From positions 62,001 to 126,000 of the forward strand of contig NZ_JACHIB010000011.1 of NCBI RefSeq assembly GCF_014203015.1: 64,000 nt of DNA, given 5' to 3'. This DNA is from Castellaniella defragrans (lineage in GTDB: Bacteria > Pseudomonadota > Gammaproteobacteria > Burkholderiales > Burkholderiaceae_B). The notes under the pieces are model-generated. The model had not been told where the DNA came from and made no database searches. It saw nothing but the letters and a program-made list of their open reading frames with translations. The translations under genes and the position numbers were made by a program. Positions 21,189 through 29,678 of this stretch are shown here, piece after piece (within the stretch, counting starts at the first letter, position 1; every line of letters begins with the position of its first letter).

Positions 21189-22244
21189 CTATTTCATTTG
21201 GCGGCGCAGCACCACCGCCAGGAAGAACGGCACCCCGACCAGCGAGGTGACGATGCCCACCGGCACGATGATGCCGGGCACGATGTTCTTGGAGGCGATC
21301 GAGGCGAGCGACAGGATCGTCCCGCCCACCAGGGCGCTGCCCGGCAGGTAGAAGCGGTGGTCCTCGCCGAACAGGCGGCGCGCGATGTGCGGCGCGATCA
21401 GCCCGATGAAGCCGATGGTGCCGACGAAGGACACGGCCAGCGCGGCCAGCACGCTGATGCGCACCAGCGCCGTCAGCCGCAGGCGCGGCACGTCGATGCC
21501 GAAGCTCGCGGCGCGGTCCTCGCCCAGGCGCAGCGCCGTCAGCTTCCAGGTGTCGCGCAGCGACAGCGGCAGCAGCGCGGCGAAGACCAGCAGCAGGATG
21601 CCGACCTTCGGCCAGGAGGAACGCGCCAGGCTGCCCATGGTCCAGAACACCAGGCCCTGCAGCGCCTCGGCGCTGGCCACGAACTGCACCAGCGACACCG
21701 CCGCGTTGAAGGAGAACACCAGCGCGATGCCGAACAGCACCAGCCCGGACGTGCTCATCGAGCCCCAGCGCGCCACCGCGTCCAGCAGCAGCGCCGAGAC
21801 GAGCGCGAAGACGAAGGCGTTGGCGGCGATGGTCCAGGACTGCGGCACGCCCGGCAGCGACAGGCCCAGCACGATGGCCAGCGACGCCCCGAACGCCGCC
21901 GCCGACGAGAGTCCCAGCGTGAAGGGGCTGGCCAGCGGATTGTTCAGGATGGTCTGCATCTCGCCGCCCGCCAGGCCCAGGGCCAGGCCTACCGCCACCG
22001 CCATCAGGGCGTAGGGCAGGCGGATGTCCCAGACGATGACGCGGGTGGTCGGGTCGGCCAGATCGGGGTGGAACAGCGCATGGCTCAGCTCCGCCCAGCC
22101 CAGGCCCGACGGGCCCAGCATGAAGTCCGCCAGGATCGAGGCCAGGATGACGACCGACAGCAGCGCGACCATCAGCCAGCGGCGGCGCAGCATGCGCCGG
22201 TAGTCGGTCAGAACCGGAGCGGAAGTCGTCAGTGAGGCGTCCAT
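21189..22244 (-). CDS. Ferric-siderophore permease, FecCD family
   Basis: Inner-membrane channel of the importer: a 351-residue polytopic protein with roughly nine or ten hydrophobic segments and the FecCD hallmarks RLPYALMAVAVGLALGLAGGEMQTILNNPLASPFTLG and GTIGFIGLIAPHIAR (quoted in part by position: residues about 75-115 and 255-270). Only one permease gene is present, unlike fepD/fepG, so a homodimer is likely. The ATG at 22244 (MDASLTTSAP) was chosen over earlier in-frame starts because the upstream part lies in the Fur-type promoter region. First gene of the leftward uptake operon. Confidence 0.9.
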   Translation of the reverse strand: MDASLTTSAPVLTDYRRMLRRRWLMVALLSVVILASILADFMLGPSGLGWAELSHALFHPDLADPTTRVIVWDIRLPYALMAVAVGLALGLAGGEMQTILNNPLASPFTLGLSSAAAFGASLAIVLGLSLPGVPQSWTIAANAFVFALVSALLLDAVARWGSMSTSGLVLFGIALVFSFNAAVSLVQFVASAEALQGLVFWTMGSLARSSWPKVGILLLVFAALLPLSLRDTWKLTALRLGEDRAASFGIDVPRLRLTALVRISVLAALAVSFVGTIGFIGLIAPHIARRLFGEDHRFYLPGSALVGGTILSLASIASKNIVPGIIVPVGIVTSLVGVPFFLAVVLRRQMK

Positions 22245-22327
22245 GCGAAAGAGGGGCGGCAGTCCGCCGTGCGGGACGGCAGGTGCGGGACCGGAGTGGG
22301 CGGATGAATGAGCGTATAGGGACTGTA

Positions 22328-22346
22328 TAGAATGAGAACCGTTTAC
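22328..22346. promoter_or_regulatory. Fur-like box in divergent uptake/esterase promoter region
   Basis: TAGAATGAGAACCGTTTAC matches the Fur consensus at about 12 of 19 positions. It lies in the 124-bp gap between the leftward permease gene and the rightward esterase gene and could regulate both. The match is weaker than the box before entE. Confidence 0.5.
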
Positions 22347-22368
22347 GGCCCCGCCAGTATAGTGGAAC

Positions 22369-23244
22369 ATGACTTCGCCCGCCTTCGATCTGCCCCTGGA
22401 AGACGGCCGCACCTGCGCCGTGCGGACCGCCCTGCCGTCCGGCCTCATGCCCGCGGACGGCTGGCCCGTGGCCTACGTGCTCGATCTCAAGCAGTTCGAG
22501 TCCATGCGCGCCGATCCGGCGGGCCTGCCCGGCCTGCTGGTGGGCCTGGGGCCGGGCGTGCCCGAAGACCGCCGCTGGGACTACGTGCCGGCCGGCTGGG
22601 GTGCGCGCCGGGCGGGGCGGCCGGCGGAACCGGGTCCCGGCGCGGCCGGGACTGGCGCTGGGGCCGGAGTCGGGACCGGAGCGGCGGCCGCCGGCGCTCT
22701 CGCCCTGCCCGGCGCGCGCGCGGGCGCCGCCCGCTGGCTGCGCGTCCTGGACCGCGTGCGCGGCCGGGTCGGCGGCGAATGGCGCCTGGACCCGCGCCGC
22801 CAGGTCCTGTGCGGCCATTCCCTGGGCGCCCTGTTCGCCCTGTACGTGCTGACCCACCGGCCGCATGCCTTCGACGGCTACGTGCTGTCCAGCCCCTCCG
22901 TCTGGTGGGGCGGCCGCTACGCCGGCCGGCTGCTGCGCCGCCGCCGGCCCTGGCTGTGCGCGCGCGGCGTGCCGGCGCTGGGCGTGCGGCTGACCGTGGG
23001 GGAATACGAGCAGGGCCTGGCGCCCGAGGAATGCGGCCCCGGCCTCGCCGAGGAGGAGCGCGCCCGCCGCCTGGCCATGCGCCGGTCGCGCGCCATGGTG
23101 GACGGCATGCGCGAGCTGGCCGGGGAACTGGCCCTGTGCCCCGGCCTGCGGCTGGAGGGCGCCGTGCTGCCGGGACGCACCCACCGGACCGCGCCGCTCG
23201 ACGCCTTGATGCCGGGCTGGCGCTGGCTGCTGCGGATGCTATAG
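22369..23244 (+). CDS. Fes/IroE-like siderophore esterase (second copy)
   Basis: A 291-residue alpha/beta hydrolase with nucleophile motif CGHSLGALFALYVL, the family segment LSSPSVWWGGRYAG and a C-terminal His in PGRTHRTAPLDAL. It resembles the enterochelin-esterase-like group but its first 130 residues hold a Gly/Ala-rich low-complexity insert (about residues 85-115). No signal peptide is seen. It is transcribed away from the uptake operon from a shared Fur-like region. It may hydrolyse the apo or ferric siderophore, complementing the first esterase; which acts on which form cannot be told. Confidence 0.72.
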   Translation: MTSPAFDLPLEDGRTCAVRTALPSGLMPADGWPVAYVLDLKQFESMRADPAGLPGLLVGLGPGVPEDRRWDYVPAGWGARRAGRPAEPGPGAAGTGAGAGVGTGAAAAGALALPGARAGAARWLRVLDRVRGRVGGEWRLDPRRQVLCGHSLGALFALYVLTHRPHAFDGYVLSSPSVWWGGRYAGRLLRRRRPWLCARGVPALGVRLTVGEYEQGLAPEECGPGLAEEERARRLAMRRSRAMVDGMRELAGELALCPGLRLEGAVLPGRTHRTAPLDALMPGWRWLLRML

Positions 23245-23254
23245 TTAAGGTATA

Positions 23255-23273
23255 AATATTAATTCTCATTTGC
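23255..23273 (-). promoter_or_regulatory. Fur-like box upstream of the FecI-type sigma gene
   Basis: An AT-rich stretch that on the minus strand reads GCAAATGAGAATTAATATT, about 13 of 19 matches to the Fur consensus. It sits 53 bp before the sigma-factor start codon, in otherwise GC-rich DNA. Confidence 0.55.
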
Positions 23274-23325
23274 GTTCACAGGGATACGGGAGGCTTGCGC
23301 CGGGTATCCGAGGGACCGGCAGTTC

Positions 23326-23835
23326 ATGGAATCCACAGAGCCGGGGACGGGCGGCCTGGTCGCCAGCCTGACCCATCATTACGACGACCTGGTCGGCTAC
23401 GTCGGCCGCCGCTTCGGCGACGCCGATTTCGCGCGCGACGTGGTGCACGAGGTCTGCGTCGACCTGCTGGACCGGCCCGAGCCCGCCGGCGTGCGCCAGC
23501 CGCTGGCCTTCCTGCGCCGCGTGCTGCGCAATCGCGCGATCGACCGGCGCCGCGGCGACGCCGTGCGCGCCCGCCTCGCCGAGACGCTGGCCGGCCGCAT
23601 GGTCCAGGCCGAGCACGAGGATGCCGCCACGTATCTGCGCGGCATGCAGGCCACGGAGGAACTCGCCGCCGTGATCCTCGCCCTGCCCGACCGGGCGCGC
23701 CAGGTCTTCATCCTGCACCGCCTCTACGACATGCCCCAGACGGCGATCGCCGGCGAGCTGGGGCTGTCCCTCAACGCCGTCGCCAAGCACTACGCGCAGG
23801 CGATCCGGCGCATCCGCGAGCGGTGGGTGCCCTGA
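23326..23835 (+). CDS. FecI-family ECF sigma factor
   Basis: A 169-residue extracytoplasmic-function sigma factor of the iron-starvation (FecI/PvdS) group. Region 2 is visible in HHYDDLVGYVGRRFGDADFARDVVHEV and FLRRVLRNRAIDRRR, and region 4 in LPDRARQVFILHRLYDMPQTAIAGELGLSLNAVAKHYAQAIRRI (residues about 115-160). It should direct transcription of the adjacent fecA-type receptor operon when released by the anti-sigma factor. Its TGA overlaps the ATG of the fecR-like gene, showing tight coupling. A Fur-like box precedes it. Confidence 0.92.
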   Translation: MESTEPGTGGLVASLTHHYDDLVGYVGRRFGDADFARDVVHEVCVDLLDRPEPAGVRQPLAFLRRVLRNRAIDRRRGDAVRARLAETLAGRMVQAEHEDAATYLRGMQATEELAAVILALPDRARQVFILHRLYDMPQTAIAGELGLSLNAVAKHYAQAIRRIRERWVP

Positions 23836-24692
23836 TGCCCGGCCGGCGGATGCCCCCGGCGCCCGCACGCCCGCCCCAGGCGGACGCCGACCCCTTCGTG
23901 CCGTTCGAGGACGCCCTGCGGGCCCGCCTGCCCTCGCGCGAGGACATCCTGCGCGAGGCCAAGGCGCAGTCGGCGCAGCGCCGGCTGCGGCGCCGCCGGG
24001 GCGCGGCGGCGGTCTGCGTGGCGCTGTGCGCGGGCCTGTGGGCCTGGAATCCGGTGCTCAAGGAGCGCACCGTGGTCGTGGCGGCGGGCGCGCCCCGCGC
24101 CTGGACGGCGCACGCCGGCACGGTGGTCGCGCTCGACAGCCGCTCGTCCCTGACGATGCAGCTGCGGCTGCGGTCGCGCGACCTGCGCCTGAACGCCGGC
24201 CAGGCCGTGCTGGACGTGGCCGCGGACTGGCGCCCGCTGCGCGTCCACGTGGGCGACACCGTCATCCGCGACATCGGCACGGTCTTCCGCGTGCGGCGCG
24301 AGGGCGACGGCGCCCAGGTGGCCGTGCTGGAAGGCCGGGTGGAAGTCTCGGGGCCGTCCGGCCGGGCGGAGCTGGGCGCCGGGCAGGCGCTGGACCTCGG
24401 CACGCTGCGCCCGCTGCCCGCCAGCGTCGCCGCCCTGGAGCGCGAGACCGCCTGGCGCGAGGGCCGGCTGCGGTTCGACGGCACGCCCCTGTCCGAGGTG
24501 CTGGCGCTGCTCGGCCACTACCGCGCCGCGCCCGTCCGCTGGGCCGGCGGTCCCGTGCCCGGGCCCGAGCCGCGCCTGTCGGGCGAATACCGCATCCGCG
24601 ACGTCGAAGCGCTCATCGACAGCCTGCCCGCCATCCTGCCCCTGCGGGTGGAGCGCCGCCCGGACGGTCTCGTCCTGGTATCCGCCCGCTGA
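23835..24692 (+). CDS. FecR-family anti-sigma regulator
   Basis: A 285-residue inner-membrane regulator: a short cytoplasmic N-terminus that would hold the sigma factor, one membrane segment (GAAAVCVALCAGLWAW, about residues 57-72) and a periplasmic FecR domain with the conserved GTVVALDSRSSL, LNAGQAVLDVA and DIGTVFRVRREGDGAQVAVLEG segments. The C-terminal part includes an STN-like fold (SGEYRIRDVEALIDSLPAILPL). It receives the signal from the TonB receptor encoded next. The ATG at 23835 overlaps the sigma stop codon. Confidence 0.9.
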   Translation: MPGRRMPPAPARPPQADADPFVPFEDALRARLPSREDILREAKAQSAQRRLRRRRGAAAVCVALCAGLWAWNPVLKERTVVVAAGAPRAWTAHAGTVVALDSRSSLTMQLRLRSRDLRLNAGQAVLDVAADWRPLRVHVGDTVIRDIGTVFRVRREGDGAQVAVLEGRVEVSGPSGRAELGAGQALDLGTLRPLPASVAALERETAWREGRLRFDGTPLSEVLALLGHYRAAPVRWAGGPVPGPEPRLSGEYRIRDVEALIDSLPAILPLRVERRPDGLVLVSAR

Positions 24693-24790
24693 GCCCGTCA
24701 ATCCCGCTGGAAATCCGCTGAAATCGTAAATATTGGTAACCGCACGTCCAGGTCGGGCGAGACCGGATCGTCATCACTCCTGATTTGATC

Positions 24791-24809
24791 AATTCTCAAT
24801 CTCATTATT
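24791..24809 (-). promoter_or_regulatory. Weak Fur-like site before the FecA-type receptor
   Basis: On the minus strand the site begins AATAATGAGATT and matches about 12 of 19 Fur consensus positions, 20 bp before the receptor ATG. The 136-bp gap after the fecR-like gene should also contain the promoter read by the FecI-type sigma factor; I could not identify it with confidence. Confidence 0.4.
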
Positions 24810-24828
24810 GAAACAGGGAGTGAAGACG

Positions 24829-27264
24829 ATGGAGACATCCAGGAAAGCCCGGCGTGGCGCCGTGGCGGTGCTGTCCGCCGCCTTGGCCGCGGGCGGCCTG
24901 GCCTGCGGCCCGGCCCCGGTCCGGGCCCAGGCCGCCGTGATGAGCCTGGACCTGCCGGCCCAGCCGCTGGACCAGGCCCTCAACGCGCTGGCCGCGCGCA
25001 CCGGCCTGCAGGTGATCTTCCCGACCGCGCTGGCCGAAGGGCGCCGGGCGCCGGCCCTGCGGGGCAGCTATTCCGCCCCCGAGGCGCTGGAGCGCCTGCT
25101 GCAGGGCTCCGGCCTGGAAGCCCGGATGAGCGGGCCGAACCGCTATACGGTCGTGCGCCGCGGCGAGGACGCGGGCGGCGACGCGCGGGTGCTGCAGCCG
25201 GTGGTCGTGCGCGGCGCGCTGGACCCGGTCACGGAAGGCACCCAGTCCTATGCCGCGCGCGCCAGCAACACCTCCACGCGCCTGAACCTGTCCGTGCGCG
25301 AGACGCCGCAGTCGGTCAGCGTGATCACGCGCCAGCGCATGGACGACCAGGGCCTGACGCAACTGGCCGACGTGGTGGACAACACGCCGGGCCTGGTGAT
25401 GAAATCCGGCGGCAACCGGGGCGGGGATTCCAGCCCGATCTACGCCCGCGGCTTCGAGGTGCAGAATTATCAGATCGATGGGGTCAACCTGGTCAACAGC
25501 GGCTACAGCGGCATTTTCCAGACCGCCGACATGGCGCCCTATGACCGCGTCGAGGTGATCCGCGGCGCCAACGGCCTGATGAGCGGCGTGGGCGCGCCCG
25601 GCGCGACGATCAACCTGATCCGCAAGCGCCCCACGCGCGAATTCCAGGCGCGCGCCAGTGTCGAGACCGGCTCCTGGGACCTGTACCGCACCGAGGCGGA
25701 CGTGTCCACGCCCCTGAACGAGGCGGGCACCGTGCGCGGCCGGCTGGTCGCCGCCTGGCAGAAGAACGGTTCCTGGGTGGAGCGGCTGGAGGAACGCGGC
25801 AAGACCCTGTACGGCATCGTCGAGGCCGACCTGACTCCCAACACCCTGGCCACCCTGGGTTTCCTGTACCAGAACCAGGACGCCACCGGCCATGCGCGGC
25901 TCGGGCTGCCGATGTTCTATACCGACGGCGGGCGCGTGGACTGGGACCGTTCCAAATCCGCCGCCGCCAGTTGGGCCTATTCCCGGCGCCATACCCAGAC
26001 CTGGTTCGCCTCGCTGGAGCATCGCTTCGACGGTGGCTGGAAGGTCAAGGGCACGCTGGAACGCAGTTCCTACCGCTACGACGAATTGACCGCGTCCGGA
26101 TACGCCACGAGCGGCAGCGTCGAGCGCGCCACAGGCGCGGGGACCAAAATCCACGTGGGCCGCTGGGCGGGCAAGCCGGTCCAGAATTCCCTGGACGTGT
26201 ATGCCACGGGCCCCTTTTCCCTGCTGGGCCGGGAGCACGAGCTGGTGGTCGGCGCCACGGTGTCCCGCATGCGCGACGAATCGTCACCGTATCAGTCGCC
26301 GGGCGGCGCGGGCTGGTTCATGCCGGCGATCGACAACATCTACACCTGGAACGGCCAGACGCCGGCCGAACCCTTCAATCCCGCGATTGGGGATTCCGTC
26401 AACCGCGAGAATCTGACCAGCGCTTACGCCACGGCACGCTTCAAGCCCACCGACCGCCTGTCGCTGATCATCGGCGGCCGCGTCACCAGCTGGGAGAACA
26501 TCAAGGACACGTATTACTACGACGGCCGCCGGACGCACCTGGACCGCCACGAATCCGACCAGTTCACGCCCTACGCCGGCATCGTCTACGACCTGAGCGA
26601 CGAGTGGTCCGTCTATGCCAGCTATACCGACATCTTCAAGCCGCAGAACAACCAGGATGCCCAGGGCGACTACCTCGCCCCGCTGCTGGGCCGCAGCTAC
26701 GAAGTCGGTGCCAAGGGCGAGCTGCTGGACGGCGGGCTGAACGTGTCGGCGGCCCTGTTCCGCGTGCGGCAGGACAATTTCGCCGTGGCTCTGCCGGGCG
26801 TCATGACGCCCACCGGCGGCCAGGCCTACGAGGCCGTCTCCGGCACCACCACCCGCGGCATCGACCTGGAGGCGTCCGGCGAGGTGCTGCCGAACTGGCA
26901 GGTGGCCGCCGGCTTCACCCGCGCCCTGTCGCAGGACCGCGACGGCGTCACGCTGAACACCAACGTGCCGCAGAACACGGTGAAGCTGTTCACCAGCTAC
27001 CGCTGGCCCGGCATCGGCCAGGGCCTGACGGTGGGCGGCGGCGTGCGCTGGCAGAGCCGCGCCCACACCGAGGTTTCCGGCAAGGACGTCGAGCAGGACG
27101 CCTACGCCGTGGTGGACCTGATGGCGCGCTACCAGATCAGCCGCGATGTTTCCGCCCGCCTGAACGTCTACAACGTGTTCGACAAGTACTACCACCCGGA
27201 TCCGGGCTCGACCTACTACGGCGCGCCGCGCTCGTTCCGGCTCGGCCTGGACATGCGTTTCTGA
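24829..27264 (+). CDS. TonB-dependent siderophore receptor with signalling domain
   Basis: Outer-membrane transducer and importer, 811 residues. After the signal peptide (ends near PAPVRAQA) comes an STN signalling domain (LDLPAQPLDQALNALAARTG to about residue 110), then a plug domain (NLSVRETPQSVSVITRQRM, IYARGFEVQNYQIDGVN, RVEVIRGANGLMSG) and a 22-strand barrel ending in the usual terminal Phe (RLGLDMRF). This is the FecA/FpvA/FoxA architecture: ligand binding activates the FecR- and FecI-like proteins encoded just upstream. The ATG at 24829 is preceded by an AGGGAG ribosome site; an in-frame TTG at 24808 is less likely. Followed 42 bases later by the second YncE-like gene. Confidence 0.93.
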   Translation: METSRKARRGAVAVLSAALAAGGLACGPAPVRAQAAVMSLDLPAQPLDQALNALAARTGLQVIFPTALAEGRRAPALRGSYSAPEALERLLQGSGLEARMSGPNRYTVVRRGEDAGGDARVLQPVVVRGALDPVTEGTQSYAARASNTSTRLNLSVRETPQSVSVITRQRMDDQGLTQLADVVDNTPGLVMKSGGNRGGDSSPIYARGFEVQNYQIDGVNLVNSGYSGIFQTADMAPYDRVEVIRGANGLMSGVGAPGATINLIRKRPTREFQARASVETGSWDLYRTEADVSTPLNEAGTVRGRLVAAWQKNGSWVERLEERGKTLYGIVEADLTPNTLATLGFLYQNQDATGHARLGLPMFYTDGGRVDWDRSKSAAASWAYSRRHTQTWFASLEHRFDGGWKVKGTLERSSYRYDELTASGYATSGSVERATGAGTKIHVGRWAGKPVQNSLDVYATGPFSLLGREHELVVGATVSRMRDESSPYQSPGGAGWFMPAIDNIYTWNGQTPAEPFNPAIGDSVNRENLTSAYATARFKPTDRLSLIIGGRVTSWENIKDTYYYDGRRTHLDRHESDQFTPYAGIVYDLSDEWSVYASYTDIFKPQNNQDAQGDYLAPLLGRSYEVGAKGELLDGGLNVSAALFRVRQDNFAVALPGVMTPTGGQAYEAVSGTTTRGIDLEASGEVLPNWQVAAGFTRALSQDRDGVTLNTNVPQNTVKLFTSYRWPGIGQGLTVGGGVRWQSRAHTEVSGKDVEQDAYAVVDLMARYQISRDVSARLNVYNVFDKYYHPDPGSTYYGAPRSFRLGLDMRF

Positions 27265-27306
27265 CGCGCCGGACCATCGACCCGCTTCATGAAAGGAATC
27301 CGCATC

Positions 27307-28449
27307 ATGCAGACCCGATCCATCCCCTTCCATCGCCGGCCGGCCCGCCTGGGCATGCTCGTCCTGTGCGCGGCGCTGGCCGCCTGCGCCGCCCCCGGCG
27401 TCCAGTCCGGCAAACCCGGCCCGGGCGCGGAGGCCGCCCAGGCCCCGGCGCGGCAGGCCGTGCTGCGCCGCAACCTCGCCCCCGGGCTCTACGAGCTGGT
27501 GGTGGCCGACGGCGACGTGTTCGTGGCCTCCGCGGGCGCGAGCTTCAAGGCCGACGAGGGCGGCGCGATCTACCGCCTGGATCCCGACACCCTGGAAACC
27601 AAGGCCGTTATCCGGACCGAGCGCAAGCCCTACGGGCTGGCCTACGACGCGCGCACGGACACGCTGTACGCCGGCAACACCCTGAACGGCAGCGTGCAGG
27701 CCATCGACCTGAAGGCCGGGCAGGCGGCGAATTACCGGCTTGGCCAGGCCAAGGCCAAGGGCGGCTTCGAGCACGTCCGCCAGATCGTGCTGGACGAGGC
27801 GCGCGGCCGCATGTTCGTCACCAATCCCGACACGGCGGGCAAGGTCTGGATCGTGGACCTGAAGCGCGGCGCCCTTCTGCACACCCTGTCCGGCCTGCGC
27901 AAATGGCCCGCCGGCGCGGCCTACGACCCCGCCGCGAACCGCCTGTACGTCGGCCAGGGCGGCGACTACGGCGTGAGCGTCATCGACCCGGACAGCGGCA
28001 AGATCCTGCGCCGCTTCGCGCTGGACGGCGCCGAACCCTTCCTGGTGAACGTCGCGCTGGACGGCACCGGCGCGCGCCTGTTCGGCGCCGACGCCAACAG
28101 CGGCCGCCTGGTCGTCCTCGACACCGCGGCCGGCCGCGTCCTGGCGGCCGTCCCCGTGGGCGAGAGCGCGCTGGACGTGCTCTACAACCCGGTCCGCGAC
28201 GAGATCTACGTGAGCAACCGGGGCGCCTCGCGCGAACATCCCATGGGCACGGGCGCGATCACCGTGATCGATGGCACGACCTATGCCGTGAAGGCGCGCC
28301 ACGACCTGCCGGTCCATCCGAACAGCCTGGCCCTGTCGGCCGACGGCCAGGTGCTGTTCGCCACGATCAAGGGGCCGCACGACGACAAGCACCCCGCCCA
28401 TCGGGCCGACGGCCTGGAAAGCGTCGTGCGCATCGACCTGCGCGGATGA
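27307..28449 (+). CDS. YncE-like beta-propeller lipoprotein (second copy)
   Basis: A 380-residue predicted lipoprotein with a lipobox (LCAALAAC, Cys near residue 22) and YVTN-type propeller blades (DTLYAGNTLNG, GRMFVTNPDTAG, NRLYVGQGGD, DEIYVSNRGAS). It is the paralogue of the protein encoded at 9779-10903 and sits between the signalling receptor gene and macA-like exporter gene. Its stop codon overlaps the next ATG (ATGA). ATG at 27307 was chosen over 27289 because an AAAGGA site precedes it. An iron-siderophore role in the periplasm (handling, maturation or trafficking) is inferred from the double association; direct function is unknown. Confidence 0.8.
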   Translation: MQTRSIPFHRRPARLGMLVLCAALAACAAPGVQSGKPGPGAEAAQAPARQAVLRRNLAPGLYELVVADGDVFVASAGASFKADEGGAIYRLDPDTLETKAVIRTERKPYGLAYDARTDTLYAGNTLNGSVQAIDLKAGQAANYRLGQAKAKGGFEHVRQIVLDEARGRMFVTNPDTAGKVWIVDLKRGALLHTLSGLRKWPAGAAYDPAANRLYVGQGGDYGVSVIDPDSGKILRRFALDGAEPFLVNVALDGTGARLFGADANSGRLVVLDTAAGRVLAAVPVGESALDVLYNPVRDEIYVSNRGASREHPMGTGAITVIDGTTYAVKARHDLPVHPNSLALSADGQVLFATIKGPHDDKHPAHRADGLESVVRIDLRG

Positions 28450-29678
28450 GGCGCGAGGCGGCCGTGGCGTCCGGCGCAGCCCGCCGCTGGCGCGCGCGCG
28501 CCGGCTGGATCCTGCTGGCCCTGGCGGCGGCCGCCACGGCCGTCTGGGCCGGGCGGCCGGCCTCGCCCGCCTACGAGGTGGCGCTGGTCGAGCGCGGCCC
28601 GGTGCGCGCCACTGTCCACGCCCTGGGCACCCTGCGGCCGCGGCACTACGTGGACGTGGGCGCGCAGGTGTCCGGGCAGATCCAGAAGATCCACGTCCAG
28701 CCGGGCGACACGGTCAGTCCGGGACAGCTGCTGGTGGAGATCGACGCGTCCGTGCAGCAGGCGACCGTGGACGCGGGCCGCGCCTCGCTGGATGCCTTGC
28801 GCGCCCAGCTGGACGAGGCCCATGCCGCCGCCGTCCTGGCGCGGGCGGACGCCGGGCGCCACCGCCGCCTGCTGCGGGCCGGCGCCACGCCCGCCCAGCA
28901 GGCCGACGCCGCGCGTGCCGCCCTGCTGGCCGCCGAGGCGACCGTGCGGCGCATCGAGGCCGACATCCGCCGCACCCGGGCCTCCCTGCAGGGCGACGAG
29001 GCGCTGCTGGGTTACAGCCGGATCTATGCGCCCATCGCCGGCACCGTCGTCGCGCTGGAGGCGCGGCCCGGCCAGACCCTGAACGCCACCTACCAGACGC
29101 CCAACCTGCTGCGCATCGCGGACCTGTCGGCCATGACCGTGTGGACGCAGGTGTCGGAAGCCGACGTCGCGCGCCTGCGCGTGGGCATGGAGGCCGTCTT
29201 CACCACGCTGGCCCAGGACGGGCGCCAGTGGCGCGGCACGGTGCGCCAGGTGCTGCCCATGCCGCAGCCCGAGCCGGCGGAGTCCATGGGCGGCGGCGCC
29301 GCGCAGCCGGCCGCCGGCGCCAAGGCCGTGTTCTACACCGTGCTGTTCGACGTGCCCAATCCCGACCGCGCCCTGCTGCCCCGGATGAGCGCGCAGGTGG
29401 CCTTCGTCACGCGCCAGGTCGAGGACGCCGTGCGGGTGCCCCTGGCGGCGCTGCGTCCGGCGGGCGACGGCGCGGGCGCCGGCATGGACCGGGACGCCGA
29501 CGCCGCGCGCACCTACCGGGTCCGCGTCCTGGAGGACGGCCGCGCGGTCCAGCGGATCGTCCGGATCGGCGCGCGCGACCGCCGCGCGGCCGAAGTCCTG
29601 GAGGGCCTGGCCGAGGGCGAACTGCTGATCCTGGGCGATCGCGCCGCGCAGGACGGCATGCCCCGCTTCGTGCTGTGA
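28446..29678 (+). CDS. MacA-type periplasmic adaptor of siderophore exporter
   Basis: Membrane-fusion (HlyD/MacA family) protein of 410 residues: one N-terminal membrane anchor (GWILLALAAAATAVWA), biotinyl-lipoyl halves (VGAQVSGQIQKIHVQPGDTVSPGQ and APIAGTVVALEARPGQTL), a short coiled-coil hairpin between them, and a beta-barrel domain. It would connect the MacB-like ATPase to an outer-membrane channel. The 4-base overlap with the propeller gene upstream and with macB downstream marks one operon. By analogy with PvdR of the PvdRT-OpmQ pyoverdine exporter, it may export or recycle the catecholate. No OM channel gene is in this island. Confidence 0.88.
   Translation: MRREAAVASGAARRWRARAGWILLALAAAATAVWAGRPASPAYEVALVERGPVRATVHALGTLRPRHYVDVGAQVSGQIQKIHVQPGDTVSPGQLLVEIDASVQQATVDAGRASLDALRAQLDEAHAAAVLARADAGRHRRLLRAGATPAQQADAARAALLAAEATVRRIEADIRRTRASLQGDEALLGYSRIYAPIAGTVVALEARPGQTLNATYQTPNLLRIADLSAMTVWTQVSEADVARLRVGMEAVFTTLAQDGRQWRGTVRQVLPMPQPEPAESMGGGAAQPAAGAKAVFYTVLFDVPNPDRALLPRMSAQVAFVTRQVEDAVRVPLAALRPAGDGAGAGMDRDADAARTYRVRVLEDGRAVQRIVRIGARDRRAAEVLEGLAEGELLILGDRAAQDGMPRFVL

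Noticed and set aside
22369-23244. The second esterase as a plain carboxylesterase unrelated to siderophores
   Set aside because: The SPSVWWGG segment and its position across a shared Fur-like region from the uptake operon favour the Fes/IroE group.
24829-27264. The STN receptor as a citrate or haem receptor
   Set aside because: It cannot be fully excluded, but the operon links it to siderophore genes and the sequence lacks a haem-receptor FRAP/NPNL motif.
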